DNA of 64,000 bases, taken from NCBI GenBank assembly GCA_003243425.1, contig QFQP01000001.1:551783-615782 (forward strand), in the 5' to 3' direction. Origin of the DNA: Archangium gephyra (lineage in GTDB: Bacteria; Myxococcota; Myxococcia; Myxococcales; Myxococcaceae). Within the stretch, counting starts at the first letter, position 1. Every line of letters starts with the position of its first letter. Below are positions 8,951-17,929 of this stretch, one piece after another. The position numbers and the translations under genes were made by a program. The notes beneath the pieces were generated by a model. The model searched no databases. It was not told the DNA's origin and worked only from the letters and a program-made list of their open reading frames with translations.

Positions 8951-9853
8951 ATGTTCGGCGTGCTCAAGCAGGTGCTTCAACGGCTGTACGAGCGCGTGAT
9001 CCTGGGCCCGGTGTTGGACCAGGCCGCGCAGCTCGGCTTCTACGCAGTGCTGGCGCTCGCGCCGTTTCTGCTGGTGCTGACGTCTCTGGGCGCGCTCGTT
9101 CCCGAAGCGTCGACCGTGTTCGAGCTGCTGGGCCGCGCGCGCCTGTTCCTGCCTGACGAGGCCTACGAGCTCATCGCCAGCGTGGTGAAGGACCTGCTCG
9201 AGCGCCGCAGCGGCAATTTCCTGACCTTCGGCCTCGTGGTGGCGTTGTGGTCGGCGTCGCGTGCGGCCAACTCGCTGCGCGGCACGCTCAACTCGCAACA
9301 CGGCCTCGTCGACGGGCGGCCGTGGCTGCGTCAGCAGGCCGTCGCCATCGGCATCACCGTCGGAGGCGCGGTGCTGCTGCTGGTCTCAGCTGGCGTGCTG
9401 CTCCTGGGCAGCAACCTCACGGCCGACCTCGCTGGCGCCGTCGGCGTCTCCGAGACCGCGCGCGGCGGCATCTGGTCGGTCATTCGCTGGCCCGTCGTCG
9501 GCGGCTGCCTCACCGTGCTGGCGGCGATTTCGTTTCGCACGCTGCCCGACATCAAGTCGAAGTTCTGGCCGACCGTCGGCGGCGCCGTGGTGACCGCGCT
9601 CATCTTCATCGCCGCCACGCAGATTCTCGTCTTCTACGCGAAGCTGGTCTCGGGCTTCGGCCCCACCTACGGCGCGCTCGCCGGCGGCGTGGCGCTGCTG
9701 CTGTGGTGTTGGCTTTCTTCCATCGCGTTCGTGGTCGGCGGTGAGGTCGTGGCCACGTTCCCTGCGCGCCCCCGCAAGACGACGAAGATGCGCGTGGTGA
9801 CCAACGTGCCCGCGGCCGAGTCGCGGTCGACGCATCTCAGCGATGCGCAGTGA
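8951..9853 (+). CDS. YihY/BrkB family inner-membrane protein
   Basis: 300 residues from the ATG at 8951; an earlier in-frame start at 8915 adds 12 polar residues. The family landmarks are DQAAQLGFYAVLALAPFLLV near the N-terminus, ALWSASRAANSLRGTLN in the middle, and YAKLVSGFGPTYGALAGGV with LLLWCWLSSIAFVVGGE near the end. About six membrane segments are visible. The family was once called ribonuclease BN by mistake; its role is not settled. The last 17 bases overlap the convergent transporter gene. Confidence 0.9.
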   Translation: MFGVLKQVLQRLYERVILGPVLDQAAQLGFYAVLALAPFLLVLTSLGALVPEASTVFELLGRARLFLPDEAYELIASVVKDLLERRSGNFLTFGLVVALWSASRAANSLRGTLNSQHGLVDGRPWLRQQAVAIGITVGGAVLLLVSAGVLLLGSNLTADLAGAVGVSETARGGIWSVIRWPVVGGCLTVLAAISFRTLPDIKSKFWPTVGGAVVTALIFIAATQILVFYAKLVSGFGPTYGALAGGVALLLWCWLSSIAFVVGGEVVATFPARPRKTTKMRVVTNVPAAESRSTHLSDAQ

Positions 9854-10685
9854 CGTACTGCTCGACCCCGAACACCGCCACGCCGGCGAACAGCAGGGCG
9901 ATGCCCAACCACTGCCGCGCGCTGAAGCGCTCGCCTCGGAGCAGCGCCAGCAACATGCCGAAGCCGACCGACGCGTTGCGTACGCCGAGAATCCGCCCCG
10001 AGTCCGTCGACACCAGCGCTTCGAGCAGGAGCAGGAACGAGGTCGCGCACAGCGCTCCGGTGAGCCACATGCGCGGTGTCTTGAGCAGCGGCGGAATCTG
10101 CGCTCGAACCTCTTTCCCCACCAGCACCAGCAACACCGGAATGGCGATGCTCAGCGCGCCGAGAAAGGCGAGCACCTGGGTCGCGCCTGAGCTGACCGCG
10201 CCCTTGTAGCCCGTGTGGTACGCGGCCACGGAAGCGCCGGTCGCCAGTGTCCACCCCACGTGCCATTTCGCCGGCGCGCCCGACGAAGGCCGCGTGGTGA
10301 AGATTCCAACGCCCACGAGCAACGTGGCGACGAGCGCGATGACCGTGAGCGAAGCGTGTGACGCCAGCACCGCGAGCGGCCAGATGAAGACCAGCGCCGC
10401 GGCCCGAGACACCGCGTAGGTGAGGCCGAGCTCACCGCGCGTGTACGCCATGCCGAGCGAATACACGTAGGCCGCTTCACCCACGCCGGCGAGCGCCACC
10501 CAGGGGAGGTGACGCCAGTCGAGCGTTGCGCCGCTCATGAAGGCGAGCCGCGCCAACGCCGCGATGAACGACAGCATCAGGGCCGCCAGCGTCGCCGCGC
10601 GCTCACGGCCCGGCGTCTTCGCCAACGCGTTCCACAGCGCGTGCGCGAAGCCGGAAATGAGTGCCAACCAGAAGGCCGTCGCCAT
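9837..10685 (-). CDS. EamA/DMT-type transporter
   Basis: 282 residues with about ten hydrophobic segments arranged as two EamA repeats. The first starts FWLALISGFAHALWNALAK and contains GELGLTYAVSRAAALVFIWPL; the second has GYKGAVSSGATQVLAFLGA and RNASVGFGMLLALLRGERFSARQWLGIALLFAGV. Drug/metabolite-superfamily exporters move small metabolites or amino acids; no substrate can be inferred. It is transcribed against the BrkB-like gene (17-base tail overlap) and divergently from the lipoprotein at 10732. Confidence 0.87.
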   Translation of the reverse strand: MATAFWLALISGFAHALWNALAKTPGRERAATLAALMLSFIAALARLAFMSGATLDWRHLPWVALAGVGEAAYVYSLGMAYTRGELGLTYAVSRAAALVFIWPLAVLASHASLTVIALVATLLVGVGIFTTRPSSGAPAKWHVGWTLATGASVAAYHTGYKGAVSSGATQVLAFLGALSIAIPVLLVLVGKEVRAQIPPLLKTPRMWLTGALCATSFLLLLEALVSTDSGRILGVRNASVGFGMLLALLRGERFSARQWLGIALLFAGVAVFGVEQYVTAHR

Positions 10686-10731
10686 GTGCGATTCTTCCCA
10701 CGTCGAGGCGGCGCGTGCTCAAGATGCGCGC

Positions 10732-12159
10732 GTGTCGCGACCGTTGCTGATCCCGCTGTTGGTGCTCGCCGGTTGTCATCACGCCGTGCGCGCAGACGCC
10801 GTGCAGTCGCTGGTCGGCATCACCGCGCCGCTCGAGTCGTCACCGGCGCTGCGGCTCGTGGTGCCCATCACCGTCGATGGCGTCGAAGGGCAGCTCACCG
10901 TCGACCCCTCTCAGCCGGTGAGCTTCGTGAGCGCGGCGTGCGTGCGTGCACCCGACGTCGTGGCGCGCGTGACCGTGCCTGACGCCTTCGGCCCCGACGA
11001 GACGTACCCACTCACGCGCGTCGCAGGCCTCGTCATCAACGGCACGCCGTTCCGCCAATTCGACGCAGCGCTCGCCGCTGGCGAGAAGTGCGTGGTGGTA
11101 TTGGGCGCGACCGACCTCGCCGACGTGGCCATCGAGGTGAACCCCGCGCAGCGCACGGTTCGGTTCCTCTCGACGCAGCCGCGCGCGAAGTGGCTCGAGT
11201 TCGCCGAGAAGTCTGGCGACGACGCGCAACTGCTTTCGGTCACCAGGGAGCCGCGCACCGACTGGCCATTGCTCACGGTGCGCCTGCGTCAGGGGCTGCA
11301 GTCGCTCGACGCCACCATGCTGCTGTCGCTCCGCGAGTCGCGCAGCGTGCTCTACGAGACCGCCGGGCGTTCGGCAGGTCTTCGCCCGGGCCTCGAGTTG
11401 CTCAAGGGGTTGCCGCTGCCTGACGGCGTCACGCTCCCCCCGGAGCTCTCACAGCTCAAGGGCTTCGCCTTCGACTCGCTCGAGTTCGCCAGTGGCTTCG
11501 GGCTGCGTGAAGGTTCGCTGGAAGTCGAGCAGGGCGCTCCGCCGCACACGCCACAGGGGCTCATCGGCGCCGACGTGTGGGGTCGCTTCGTCATGACCTA
11601 CGACGTGCGCGAAGGCGTATTGCTGCTGCGCCGGCCCCGCGTGCTCTCGTCGGGCACCACGTCTCGCTGCGAACGCGACGGGAAGACCAGCGGTGAAGCG
11701 TGCTTCGAGTTCAACACCACCGTCACGCCCGGTGAGCTTCAGGTCATCGCCACCGTGTGGAGCCCGCTGCCCGACGGAGCCCGCGTGTCGCTCGACCTCA
11801 CGGGTGGAAGTGGCGGCTGTCGCGTGGGCGTCACCTTCGCGCCGGGAGATCGCGGCCGCAGCACGCAGCACCGCTTTCCGTGGGCGAAGTTGAAGGAGTC
11901 CGTGCCGGGCTGCAGCGAGCGTGCGTTCACCGGGCTGACGGCAGTGGCCCCCGGCGTGCTCGAAGAATCGCCGTTGCCCGAGTGCCCGGGGGTGTGCGCG
12001 TTCGCCCAAGACGCGGTCAGCAACCGGCTCTCGTGTGAGTGTCAGCCGGGCGTTCGTACCGTCGACGGCGAAGCCGAGAAGAAGCTGCTCGAGCTGTTCA
12101 GGAAGGCGCTCGAGAAGCTGCAGACGCCCGCCGAGCCCGAGCCGACGGACCCGGACTGA
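10732..12159 (+). CDS. Lipoprotein with degenerate retropepsin-like repeats
   Basis: 475 residues from a GTG at 10732, giving VSRPLLIPLLVLAGCHH with lipobox LAGC; an ATG at 10684 in the same frame would put 16 polar residues before the signal. Two stretches look like aspartyl-protease lobes: LRLVVPITVDGVEGQLTVD followed by PSQPVSFVS in place of the usual DTGAS, and GLIGADVWGRFVMTYDVREG, typical of the flap end of retropepsin-like domains (GxLGxDxxxxFxxxxD). The first lobe keeps an Asp but lacks Thr-Gly. The last 150 residues contain several cysteines (CERDGK, GEACFEFN, GGCRVG, ECPGVCAF, LSCECQPG), suggesting disulphides. Probably surface or periplasmic; proteolysis is doubtful. Confidence 0.65.
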   Translation: MSRPLLIPLLVLAGCHHAVRADAVQSLVGITAPLESSPALRLVVPITVDGVEGQLTVDPSQPVSFVSAACVRAPDVVARVTVPDAFGPDETYPLTRVAGLVINGTPFRQFDAALAAGEKCVVVLGATDLADVAIEVNPAQRTVRFLSTQPRAKWLEFAEKSGDDAQLLSVTREPRTDWPLLTVRLRQGLQSLDATMLLSLRESRSVLYETAGRSAGLRPGLELLKGLPLPDGVTLPPELSQLKGFAFDSLEFASGFGLREGSLEVEQGAPPHTPQGLIGADVWGRFVMTYDVREGVLLLRRPRVLSSGTTSRCERDGKTSGEACFEFNTTVTPGELQVIATVWSPLPDGARVSLDLTGGSGGCRVGVTFAPGDRGRSTQHRFPWAKLKESVPGCSERAFTGLTAVAPGVLEESPLPECPGVCAFAQDAVSNRLSCECQPGVRTVDGEAEKKLLELFRKALEKLQTPAEPEPTDPD

Positions 12160-13050
12160 TCAGTCTTCGCTCTTGGTGTTCTTGAACGAATCGAGCACCG
12201 CCTGCGAGGCGCGCGAGAGGTACTTGCCCTTGCGCACCAGAATGCCGATGGGGCGCGTGAAGCCGGGCTCGTTGAAGGCCTTGGCCACCAGCGTGCCGGT
12301 GTTCACTTCCTGCTGAACGGTGGGCAACGGCAGCACCGAAATGCCAAGACCGAGCTCCACCGCGCGCTTGATGGTCTCGACGTTGTCCATCTCCATCGCG
12401 GGCGAGATCTCGATGCCCTTGTCGCGGAACAACTTGTCGATGCCCTTGCGCGACGGCGCTTCGCGATCGAACGCGATGAAGGCCTGGCCGACGATGGACT
12501 GCATCGACACCTTGCCCTTGCCCGCGAGCGGGTGACCGGGCGGAACCACCAGCGCCAGCTTGTCTTCGCGGAACGGCACGATGTCGACGCCCGCCCGCGG
12601 CTGCGGGTACGCCACCAGGCCCAGGTCGGCGGCGCCGAGAATCACGTCGTCGTACACCTGATCGCTGCGCCGGTAGTTGAGCCGCAGGTTCACGCGCGGG
12701 TGCGCGCGCAGCAGCTCCTTCTGAATGGTGTGCAGCTCGTGCAGCCCCACGGTGTAGATCGACGAGATGCTGCAGCTGCCCGACACCTCGGTCGCCTGCT
12801 CGCGGATCTCCTGCTCGACCTCGGTGAACCTCGCGAGGATCTCCTTGCAGCCGCGGAAGAGCCGCTCACCCGCAGGCGTCGGCGTCACCTGCCGTGCGCT
12901 GCGCGAGAGCAGCCGCTGCTCGTAGCGCGTCTCGAGCGCCCGAATCTGCTGGCTCACTGCCGACTGCGTCACGTGGTTGAGCTGCGCTGCGCGCGAGAAC
13001 GACCCCGTCTCAACCACGTCGACGAACATCTTCAGCGATTCGAGCTGCAT
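12160..13050 (-). CDS. LysR family transcriptional regulator
   Basis: 296 residues. A winged helix-turn-helix occupies about residues 1-60 (LKMFVDVVETGSFSRAAQ, VTQSAVSQQIRALE, TPAGERLFRG), followed by the two-lobe effector domain (SISSIYTVGLHEL, VPPGHPLAGKG, VELGLGISVLPLP). The pattern is closest to CysB/CbbR-like members, but the inducer is unknown. GGAGG lies eight to ten bases before the ATG. It is divergent from the DUF4139 gene at 13150, which is therefore a candidate target. Confidence 0.93.
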   Translation of the reverse strand: MQLESLKMFVDVVETGSFSRAAQLNHVTQSAVSQQIRALETRYEQRLLSRSARQVTPTPAGERLFRGCKEILARFTEVEQEIREQATEVSGSCSISSIYTVGLHELHTIQKELLRAHPRVNLRLNYRRSDQVYDDVILGAADLGLVAYPQPRAGVDIVPFREDKLALVVPPGHPLAGKGKVSMQSIVGQAFIAFDREAPSRKGIDKLFRDKGIEISPAMEMDNVETIKRAVELGLGISVLPLPTVQQEVNTGTLVAKAFNEPGFTRPIGILVRKGKYLSRASQAVLDSFKNTKSED

Positions 13051-13077
13051 GAGTTGTGCTCCTCCCGATGTTGCGAA

Positions 13078-13106
13078 TTATTAGCGGGGCTGGAGTATTA
13101 GCGCAA
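13078..13106 (-). promoter_or_regulatory. Candidate promoter of the LysR gene
   Basis: On the minus strand TTGCGC (13101-13106) and TAATAA (13078-13083) are separated by exactly 17 bases, 28 bases before the LysR start. An octamer TATTAGCG occurs twice as direct repeats (13079-13086 and 13096-13103), overlapping the -10 and the spacer, and GTGAA/TTCAC dyad arms lie at 13112-13116 and 13123-13127. LysR proteins often autoregulate from such sites. Confidence 0.5.
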
Positions 13107-13149
13107 GTGAAGTGAAACTTGATTCACCCGGGTGCTGTCGGGAAAGCCC

Positions 13150-15174
13150 ATGCACGCACTTCTCGCGTTGTTGGTGGCTGCTGCTCCCAATCAGTCACGT
13201 CTGCCGCTGAAGACGCTGGTGCTCTACGAGAACGGCGTCGGCTACTTCGAGCGTGGCGGGGCGGTGCCGTCTGGCGGGGTGGCCGAGATTCCGCTCGAGC
13301 CGGGGCAGCTCGACGACGCGCTCAAGTCGCTGGTCATCGTCTCGCAGCAGGGCGTGGCGTCGGTCGAGTTCGCGCCGCCGCTCTCAGCCGAAGCCGCGCG
13401 GGCGATGGCGGGCCTCCCCGAGCGTGAGCAGCAGGCCTCGCTCTCCAACCTCTGTCGCAGCCTCACCGGCGTGGAGGTCGAGGTTCGCCGCGCGAGCGGC
13501 GCGCCGGTGAAGGGCCGGGTGGTGGAGGTGAGCGAGGAAGCGTTGGAGCGCGTGGACAAGGAGGGCCGCCCGGTCGCTGAGCCGACGTTGCTCGTCTTCG
13601 GTGAGGCTGGTCTGGCGAAGGTTCCACTGCGGCTCATCGAAGCCGTGCGTCCCACGGGGAGCGCGGTCGGCCTCGCCTGGAATCGCGCGGTGGGCGCCAC
13701 GGCGATGCAGCCCGAGCGGGAGCGGCTCGTGGTGCGCGGCGCGTCGACCGGCGGGAACGTGGCGGTCGGTTACACCACGGAGGCACCGGTGTGGCGCACC
13801 ACCTACCGCCTGGTGCTGGGCAAGAAGTCGCAGCGACTGCAGGGCTTCGTGCTGGTGCACAACGACAGTGACGAGGCGTGGGACGGCGTGAAGGTCACGC
13901 TCGCTTCGGGCCGGCCGACGTCGTTCCTCTTTCCGCTGGCGGGGCCGCGCTACGGCCGTCGTGAGTTCATGTCGCCGGAAGACGGGCTCGACACCGCGCC
14001 GCAGCTGGCGACGAAGGAAGCGCGCGAACACCTGCGCGGGCAGGGCGACTGGGGCGGGCTCGGGATGACCGGCGTGGGCTCGGGCGGAGGCGGTTATGGA
14101 ATGGGCGTCGGGGGCCTCGGCACGCGCGGCCGCGGTTCAGGCTCGGGCGCCGTCGGCTCGTCGTCGGGCATCGTGTCCACCATTCTGGAAGATGGCCCCA
14201 CCCCCATCGAGCCGGCGGCGGTGAGCGAGGCCGGCGACCTGTTTCTGTATTCGGTGAAGGAGCCGGTGGTGCTCGGCGCCCGAAAGAGCGCGCTGCTGCC
14301 CATCATCGACGGCGCGACGAAGGCGGAGCGCGTGACGGTGCTCGACGGCAACGGTGGCGTGTTCACCGGCGTGCGGCTCGAGAACACCACGCAGCTGACC
14401 CTCGAAGGCGGCACGTTGGCGGTGTTCAGCGACGGTGCGTACAGCGGCGAGACGCAGCTCGACCGCGTGAAGCCCGGAGAAGTGCGCGTGCTGCGCCACG
14501 GTGAAGATCTCGATCTCGAGGTGGTGCGCAGCGAACGTCGCGAAGAAGGAGACCCGCGCAAGGTCCGCCTCGTCGGTGCAGCGGGCAACCGCGCCCTGGA
14601 AATCACGCGCGTCGATCGGCTCGTGCATTCGGTGGAGTTCACCTCGCGCACCGATGCCACGCGCACGGTGCTCGTCGAGTTGTCGGAGGCGAAGTACCGC
14701 GTGACGGCGGGCGGCGAAGAAGACCTTCGCTCACCGAATCAGCCGCGCTTCGGCCGCATCACCGTCGAGCCGCGCGCCGCGAAGACCGTCGACCTGGTCG
14801 AAGAAGGCGCGGTGGTCGAGCGCATCGACGCGGGTCGTCTGTCGTCTCAGCGGCTCAACCAGTTGCTCGGGCACAAGTTGCCCGACGACGCGCGCTCGCT
14901 GCTGGTGTCGTTGCGCAACGAGATTCTCCGCGCAGAACAGGCGCAGCAGCGGCTGACCGCGCTCGACGTCGAGCTGCGGCAGCTCGAAGCCGACATCGCG
15001 CGCACGCGTGAAAACCTCGCCGCCGTCGGGAAGACCGCCACGCCCGACGTGGCGCGGAAGCTGGGGCAGAAGTTGCTGTCGTTGGAGGAGGCGCTGGTGA
15101 AGCTCCGCGGCGATCGTCAGACCACCGCGGAGACGGACAGCAACATTCGCCGCGTACTGCTCAGCGCGCGTTGA
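13150..15174 (+). CDS. DUF4139 domain protein with Gly-rich insertion
   Basis: 674 residues from the ATG at 13150, preceded by a signal-like MHALLALLVAAAP. The N-terminal part (LKTLVLYENGVGYFERGGAV, DDALKSLVIV) and the GYTTEAPVWRTTYRLVLG, FVLVHNDSDEAWDGVKVTLASG segment are typical of DUF4139/MuiA-like proteins, which are mostly beta-structured and exported. Residues about 296-341 are a Gly/Ser/Arg insertion of low complexity. The region 350-600 resumes beta structure, and the last 75 residues (LLVSLRNEILRAEQAQQRLT onward) look coiled-coil. Function is unknown; MuiA relatives have been linked to exopolysaccharide phenotypes. It is divergent from the LysR regulator. Confidence 0.75.
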   Translation: MHALLALLVAAAPNQSRLPLKTLVLYENGVGYFERGGAVPSGGVAEIPLEPGQLDDALKSLVIVSQQGVASVEFAPPLSAEAARAMAGLPEREQQASLSNLCRSLTGVEVEVRRASGAPVKGRVVEVSEEALERVDKEGRPVAEPTLLVFGEAGLAKVPLRLIEAVRPTGSAVGLAWNRAVGATAMQPERERLVVRGASTGGNVAVGYTTEAPVWRTTYRLVLGKKSQRLQGFVLVHNDSDEAWDGVKVTLASGRPTSFLFPLAGPRYGRREFMSPEDGLDTAPQLATKEAREHLRGQGDWGGLGMTGVGSGGGGYGMGVGGLGTRGRGSGSGAVGSSSGIVSTILEDGPTPIEPAAVSEAGDLFLYSVKEPVVLGARKSALLPIIDGATKAERVTVLDGNGGVFTGVRLENTTQLTLEGGTLAVFSDGAYSGETQLDRVKPGEVRVLRHGEDLDLEVVRSERREEGDPRKVRLVGAAGNRALEITRVDRLVHSVEFTSRTDATRTVLVELSEAKYRVTAGGEEDLRSPNQPRFGRITVEPRAAKTVDLVEEGAVVERIDAGRLSSQRLNQLLGHKLPDDARSLLVSLRNEILRAEQAQQRLTALDVELRQLEADIARTRENLAAVGKTATPDVARKLGQKLLSLEEALVKLRGDRQTTAETDSNIRRVLLSAR

Positions 15175-16509
15175 TTACATCGCCCACTGCAGCCCGCCGG
15201 TGACCCAGATGTACTGATCACCGACGGCGCGCGCGATGTAGAGCGCGTCTTCACCCGGGTTGAGCGTGATGAAGTAGCGCTGCCATTCGGCCGCCGCGCG
15301 CAGCCGCAGGTTGGGGACGATCTCGATCGACAGCGCGCCACCTGCGTCGACCGCGAAGCCGGTCGCGTTCGGGAAGTACGGCGCGCGGCCGAGCTCGCCC
15401 TTGTCGGCCACGTACTGGAAGCCGCCCTGGCCCTCGAGCTCGAGCGTTCCGATGATGCGCAGCCGCAGGCCGATGCCGCCGCGGAAGCCGTTGAACATCA
15501 CGTCGGGGTAGCCGCTGGCCGCCGCCGAGCTGTCGCTGCCCAGCTGGTGCCGCGAGTAGCCCAGATGCGCGTGCAGGCTGAAGCGATCTCCAAGCGGCAG
15601 GCGCGCCAGCAGCCCCGCGCGAATGCGGCTGCTGTTGTGGGCGATCGCCGTTCCACCCGGCGTACGCGAGCGAACGTTGAGGCCCACGTCGGCGCTCACG
15701 AACCCGCCGAAATTTGCCAGCACGCCGGAGCTCACGCCGGCCGCCGGGTACACGCTCATGTCGAAGGTGAAATTGCCGGAGCCCGGGTGGTCGACCTTGC
15801 CCAGCGCGTTGGTCTGCTGACCGATCCAGTTGAACGTGCGGCTGAAGATGCCGCCGCCGACGTACACGCGGAACGCGCCGTGCGGAGATGGCTTGCCCGG
15901 GTCGCTCGGCTCCGGCGTGGGTTCCGGCGCAGGCTGCGCTTCGGGCTCCGGGTCCTTCTTCTTCGGCTCGGTCTTCACCGCGACCGGTTCGGGCTTCGGG
16001 TCAGGCTTCTTCTCGGCGACGGGTTCCGGCTTCGGTTCGGGCTTCGTCTCGGCGACGGGCGTCGGGTCGGCGGGGGCCGGCGCTTCTTCCTTGCCCGGCG
16101 CCTTGCCCGAGCCGAGGGCGAACAGCAGCGCCGCGAGCTGCGGCCTGGCGAGCGTCTTCGGCACCTTCTTCAACGTGCCCGGCACCTGAATGGTGTCGAG
16201 CGGCGTACCGTCGGCGCCGTTGAGCACCTGCAGCGTGATGAACTTGCCCTGCGCGGTGGCGATGACGAGCGCCACGGCCTGCTGCGGCGCGGTCGCGTCG
16301 CGAACCTCCTTCGCGGTCGGCAACGCAGGCACCGGCTTCTTGAGCGGCTTCGCCACGTAGCGCGCGGCGATGCTCTTGGTGACCAGTTTGGTGACGGCAG
16401 GCGGCCCGCTCACCACGACGTTCGGCTTGCTCGGCTTCTTCGGGGCAGCGAGCACGGCCGACGCTGCCAACACGCACGACAAGAACCAGAGACGCATGAG
16501 TTCGCGCAT
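15175..16509 (-). CDS. Outer-membrane beta-barrel candidate with Pro/Lys/Glu linker
   Basis: 444 residues with a cleavable-looking signal (LWFLSCVLAASAVLAAP, second start at residue 5 also possible). Residues about 25-150 form a soluble part; about 150-205 is a Pro-rich linker with repeated KPEP and KPDPKPEP units; 210-444 alternates hydrophobic and polar residues in strand-like blocks rich in Gly and aromatic residues (FRVYVGGGIFSRTFNWIG, FVSADVGLNVRSRT, LRLRIIGTLELEGQGGFQYV, QYIWVTGGLQWAM). A periplasm-spanning linker attached to a barrel is the simplest reading. No family is recognised. It is convergent with the DUF4139 gene, the stops being adjacent. Confidence 0.65.
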   Translation of the reverse strand: MRELMRLWFLSCVLAASAVLAAPKKPSKPNVVVSGPPAVTKLVTKSIAARYVAKPLKKPVPALPTAKEVRDATAPQQAVALVIATAQGKFITLQVLNGADGTPLDTIQVPGTLKKVPKTLARPQLAALLFALGSGKAPGKEEAPAPADPTPVAETKPEPKPEPVAEKKPDPKPEPVAVKTEPKKKDPEPEAQPAPEPTPEPSDPGKPSPHGAFRVYVGGGIFSRTFNWIGQQTNALGKVDHPGSGNFTFDMSVYPAAGVSSGVLANFGGFVSADVGLNVRSRTPGGTAIAHNSSRIRAGLLARLPLGDRFSLHAHLGYSRHQLGSDSSAAASGYPDVMFNGFRGGIGLRLRIIGTLELEGQGGFQYVADKGELGRAPYFPNATGFAVDAGGALSIEIVPNLRLRAAAEWQRYFITLNPGEDALYIARAVGDQYIWVTGGLQWAM

Positions 16510-16523
16510 TGAACCAGAGAACC

Positions 16524-17201
16524 TCAGAGAGCAACGACATGCATTTCAGGGAAGCGCTCGCGTGCGACAGGCTCCGACACGCTTCCGGTTTGAGGTGCCC
16601 ACAACAGTTCCGCTCCGAGCAGAGTTCCGGGTGAGAGCAGGAGGCGGTCGGCGAGCAGTTCGTGAATCTGTTGCCGCGTGTCGAGGCGGCTGACGCCGAG
16701 CCGGCGGCCACGCGTACAGAGAATGATGGTGAGCACCGACAGTGCGCCGCCGTCGCCGGGTTGTTCGGAGCGCGCACGGAAATCGGTGATGGCCGTCTGG
16801 TAGCTCTGCTGCGCCGACGTGAGGTCGTTCAGGTCCTTCTCGCCGTAGCCGAAGTGACGCCACTGCGGCGCGATGCCGATGAGCGCCTTCGTCGCGGCTT
16901 GAATCAGTGCCACGCGCATCTGCACCGGGTCGGTGATGCCGGCGACGGTTCGAATCGCGGCCTCGACCTGTGGTCGGAAGTAGGCGTCGAACGCGATGGC
17001 GATGACGCTCAGGTGGAACTCGGCGGCGGGCGGCGCGTATGCGGGCTGCGGCGCCGTCACGCCCTGAAGACCCTGCGGAGGCGCCGAGCGACTGCGCATC
17101 AGCCAGATGATGACGCCGATGATCCCCACGAAGCCGATGAAGAAGCAGCAGGCGCCCATCACGCCCGCTGCGAGGAGATCGTCGGGTTTCGATTCGTTCA
17201 T
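16524..17201 (-). CDS. Membrane-anchored DUF1517-like protein
   Basis: 225 residues. One membrane helix at about 13-36 (MGACCFFIGFVGIIGVIIWLM), a short Pro/Gln linker, then a soluble domain. EFHLSVIAIAFDAYFRPQVE, DPVQMRVALIQAATKALIG, WRHFGYGEKDLNDLTSAQQ and GGALSVLTIILCTRG resemble DUF1517 proteins; that match is by eye and uncertain. The start overlaps the creatininase-like gene by four bases, so it is translationally coupled to it. No function is known. Confidence 0.55.
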   Translation of the reverse strand: MNESKPDDLLAAGVMGACCFFIGFVGIIGVIIWLMRSRSAPPQGLQGVTAPQPAYAPPAAEFHLSVIAIAFDAYFRPQVEAAIRTVAGITDPVQMRVALIQAATKALIGIAPQWRHFGYGEKDLNDLTSAQQSYQTAITDFRARSEQPGDGGALSVLTIILCTRGRRLGVSRLDTRQQIHELLADRLLLSPGTLLGAELLWAPQTGSVSEPVARERFPEMHVVAL

Positions 17202-17929
17202 GACTTGTTCTCGATGAGGTTCGCGGCGGCGTCGGCGAGCAATTCGAAGAGCCGGTTTCCCTCTTCAGCGGTCGCGCGCTGGGGCGCGCCGAAATACGCG
17301 TTCGGCCCACCCGCCTGCAGGAAGTCCTTCGCGCCCGACTTGATGGCGTCGACGAGGCTCACCTCGAGGTCGGGCAGCTTCGCGCGTTCGGCTTCGTCCA
17401 CCAGGTGGGGCGCGGCGGCGAGCATGAGCGAGGTTTCGTACTGCCCGGCGTGCGCGCCACCGTGCATGAATTCGTGCCCCAGTTGAGGGCCCGTCGGTGG
17501 CCTGCGGTGATCAGCCACGACGACGCGCGCTGACGTGATGCTCTTCGCGGCCTCGTGGACGACGCGAAAGTGCGCGGGCTCGAGGTGATGGTTGATGACC
17601 GCGATGGTCGAAAAGCCGCTCGACGCAATTCCGTTGAGTACGCCGGAGATCAGTTGACGGGCCACGTCAGCGTTGAGCGTCACCGTGCCGGCGAAGGGCG
17701 CCGCGAAGTCGGTGAGCGCATAGGCGACAGGAGGGAACACCACCGTGTCGGTCTTCAGTCGTGACGCGACGCGACGGCAGACCTCTTCGGCGATGACCAC
17801 GTCGACCGAGAGTGGAAGGTGGGGGCCATGCGCCTCGGTGCTGCCGATGGGCAACAGCGCGACGGCTCCGGTTTCGGCCAGCGCTTTGACGCGCGGCCAC
17901 GAGAGAGAACGGGCATCGAAGAGAGACAT
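17198..17929 (-). CDS. Creatininase family amidohydrolase
   Basis: 243 residues. Metal-site motifs of the creatininase/MftE family are present: LLPIGSTEAHGPHLPLSVD (Glu32, His34, Asp43), INHHLEPAH, and GGAHAGQYETS with the late Glu ligand. The family hydrolyses cyclic amides (creatinine), formamides in riboflavin-like pathways, or a C-terminal peptide in mycofactocin maturation; no mycofactocin genes are nearby. It shares one base with the stop of the CoA ligase gene (TGATG) and overlaps the DUF1517-like gene, so all three are coupled. The substrate cannot be named. Confidence 0.85.
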   Translation of the reverse strand: MSLFDARSLSWPRVKALAETGAVALLPIGSTEAHGPHLPLSVDVVIAEEVCRRVASRLKTDTVVFPPVAYALTDFAAPFAGTVTLNADVARQLISGVLNGIASSGFSTIAVINHHLEPAHFRVVHEAAKSITSARVVVADHRRPPTGPQLGHEFMHGGAHAGQYETSLMLAAAPHLVDEAERAKLPDLEVSLVDAIKSGAKDFLQAGGPNAYFGAPQRATAEEGNRLFELLADAAANLIENKS

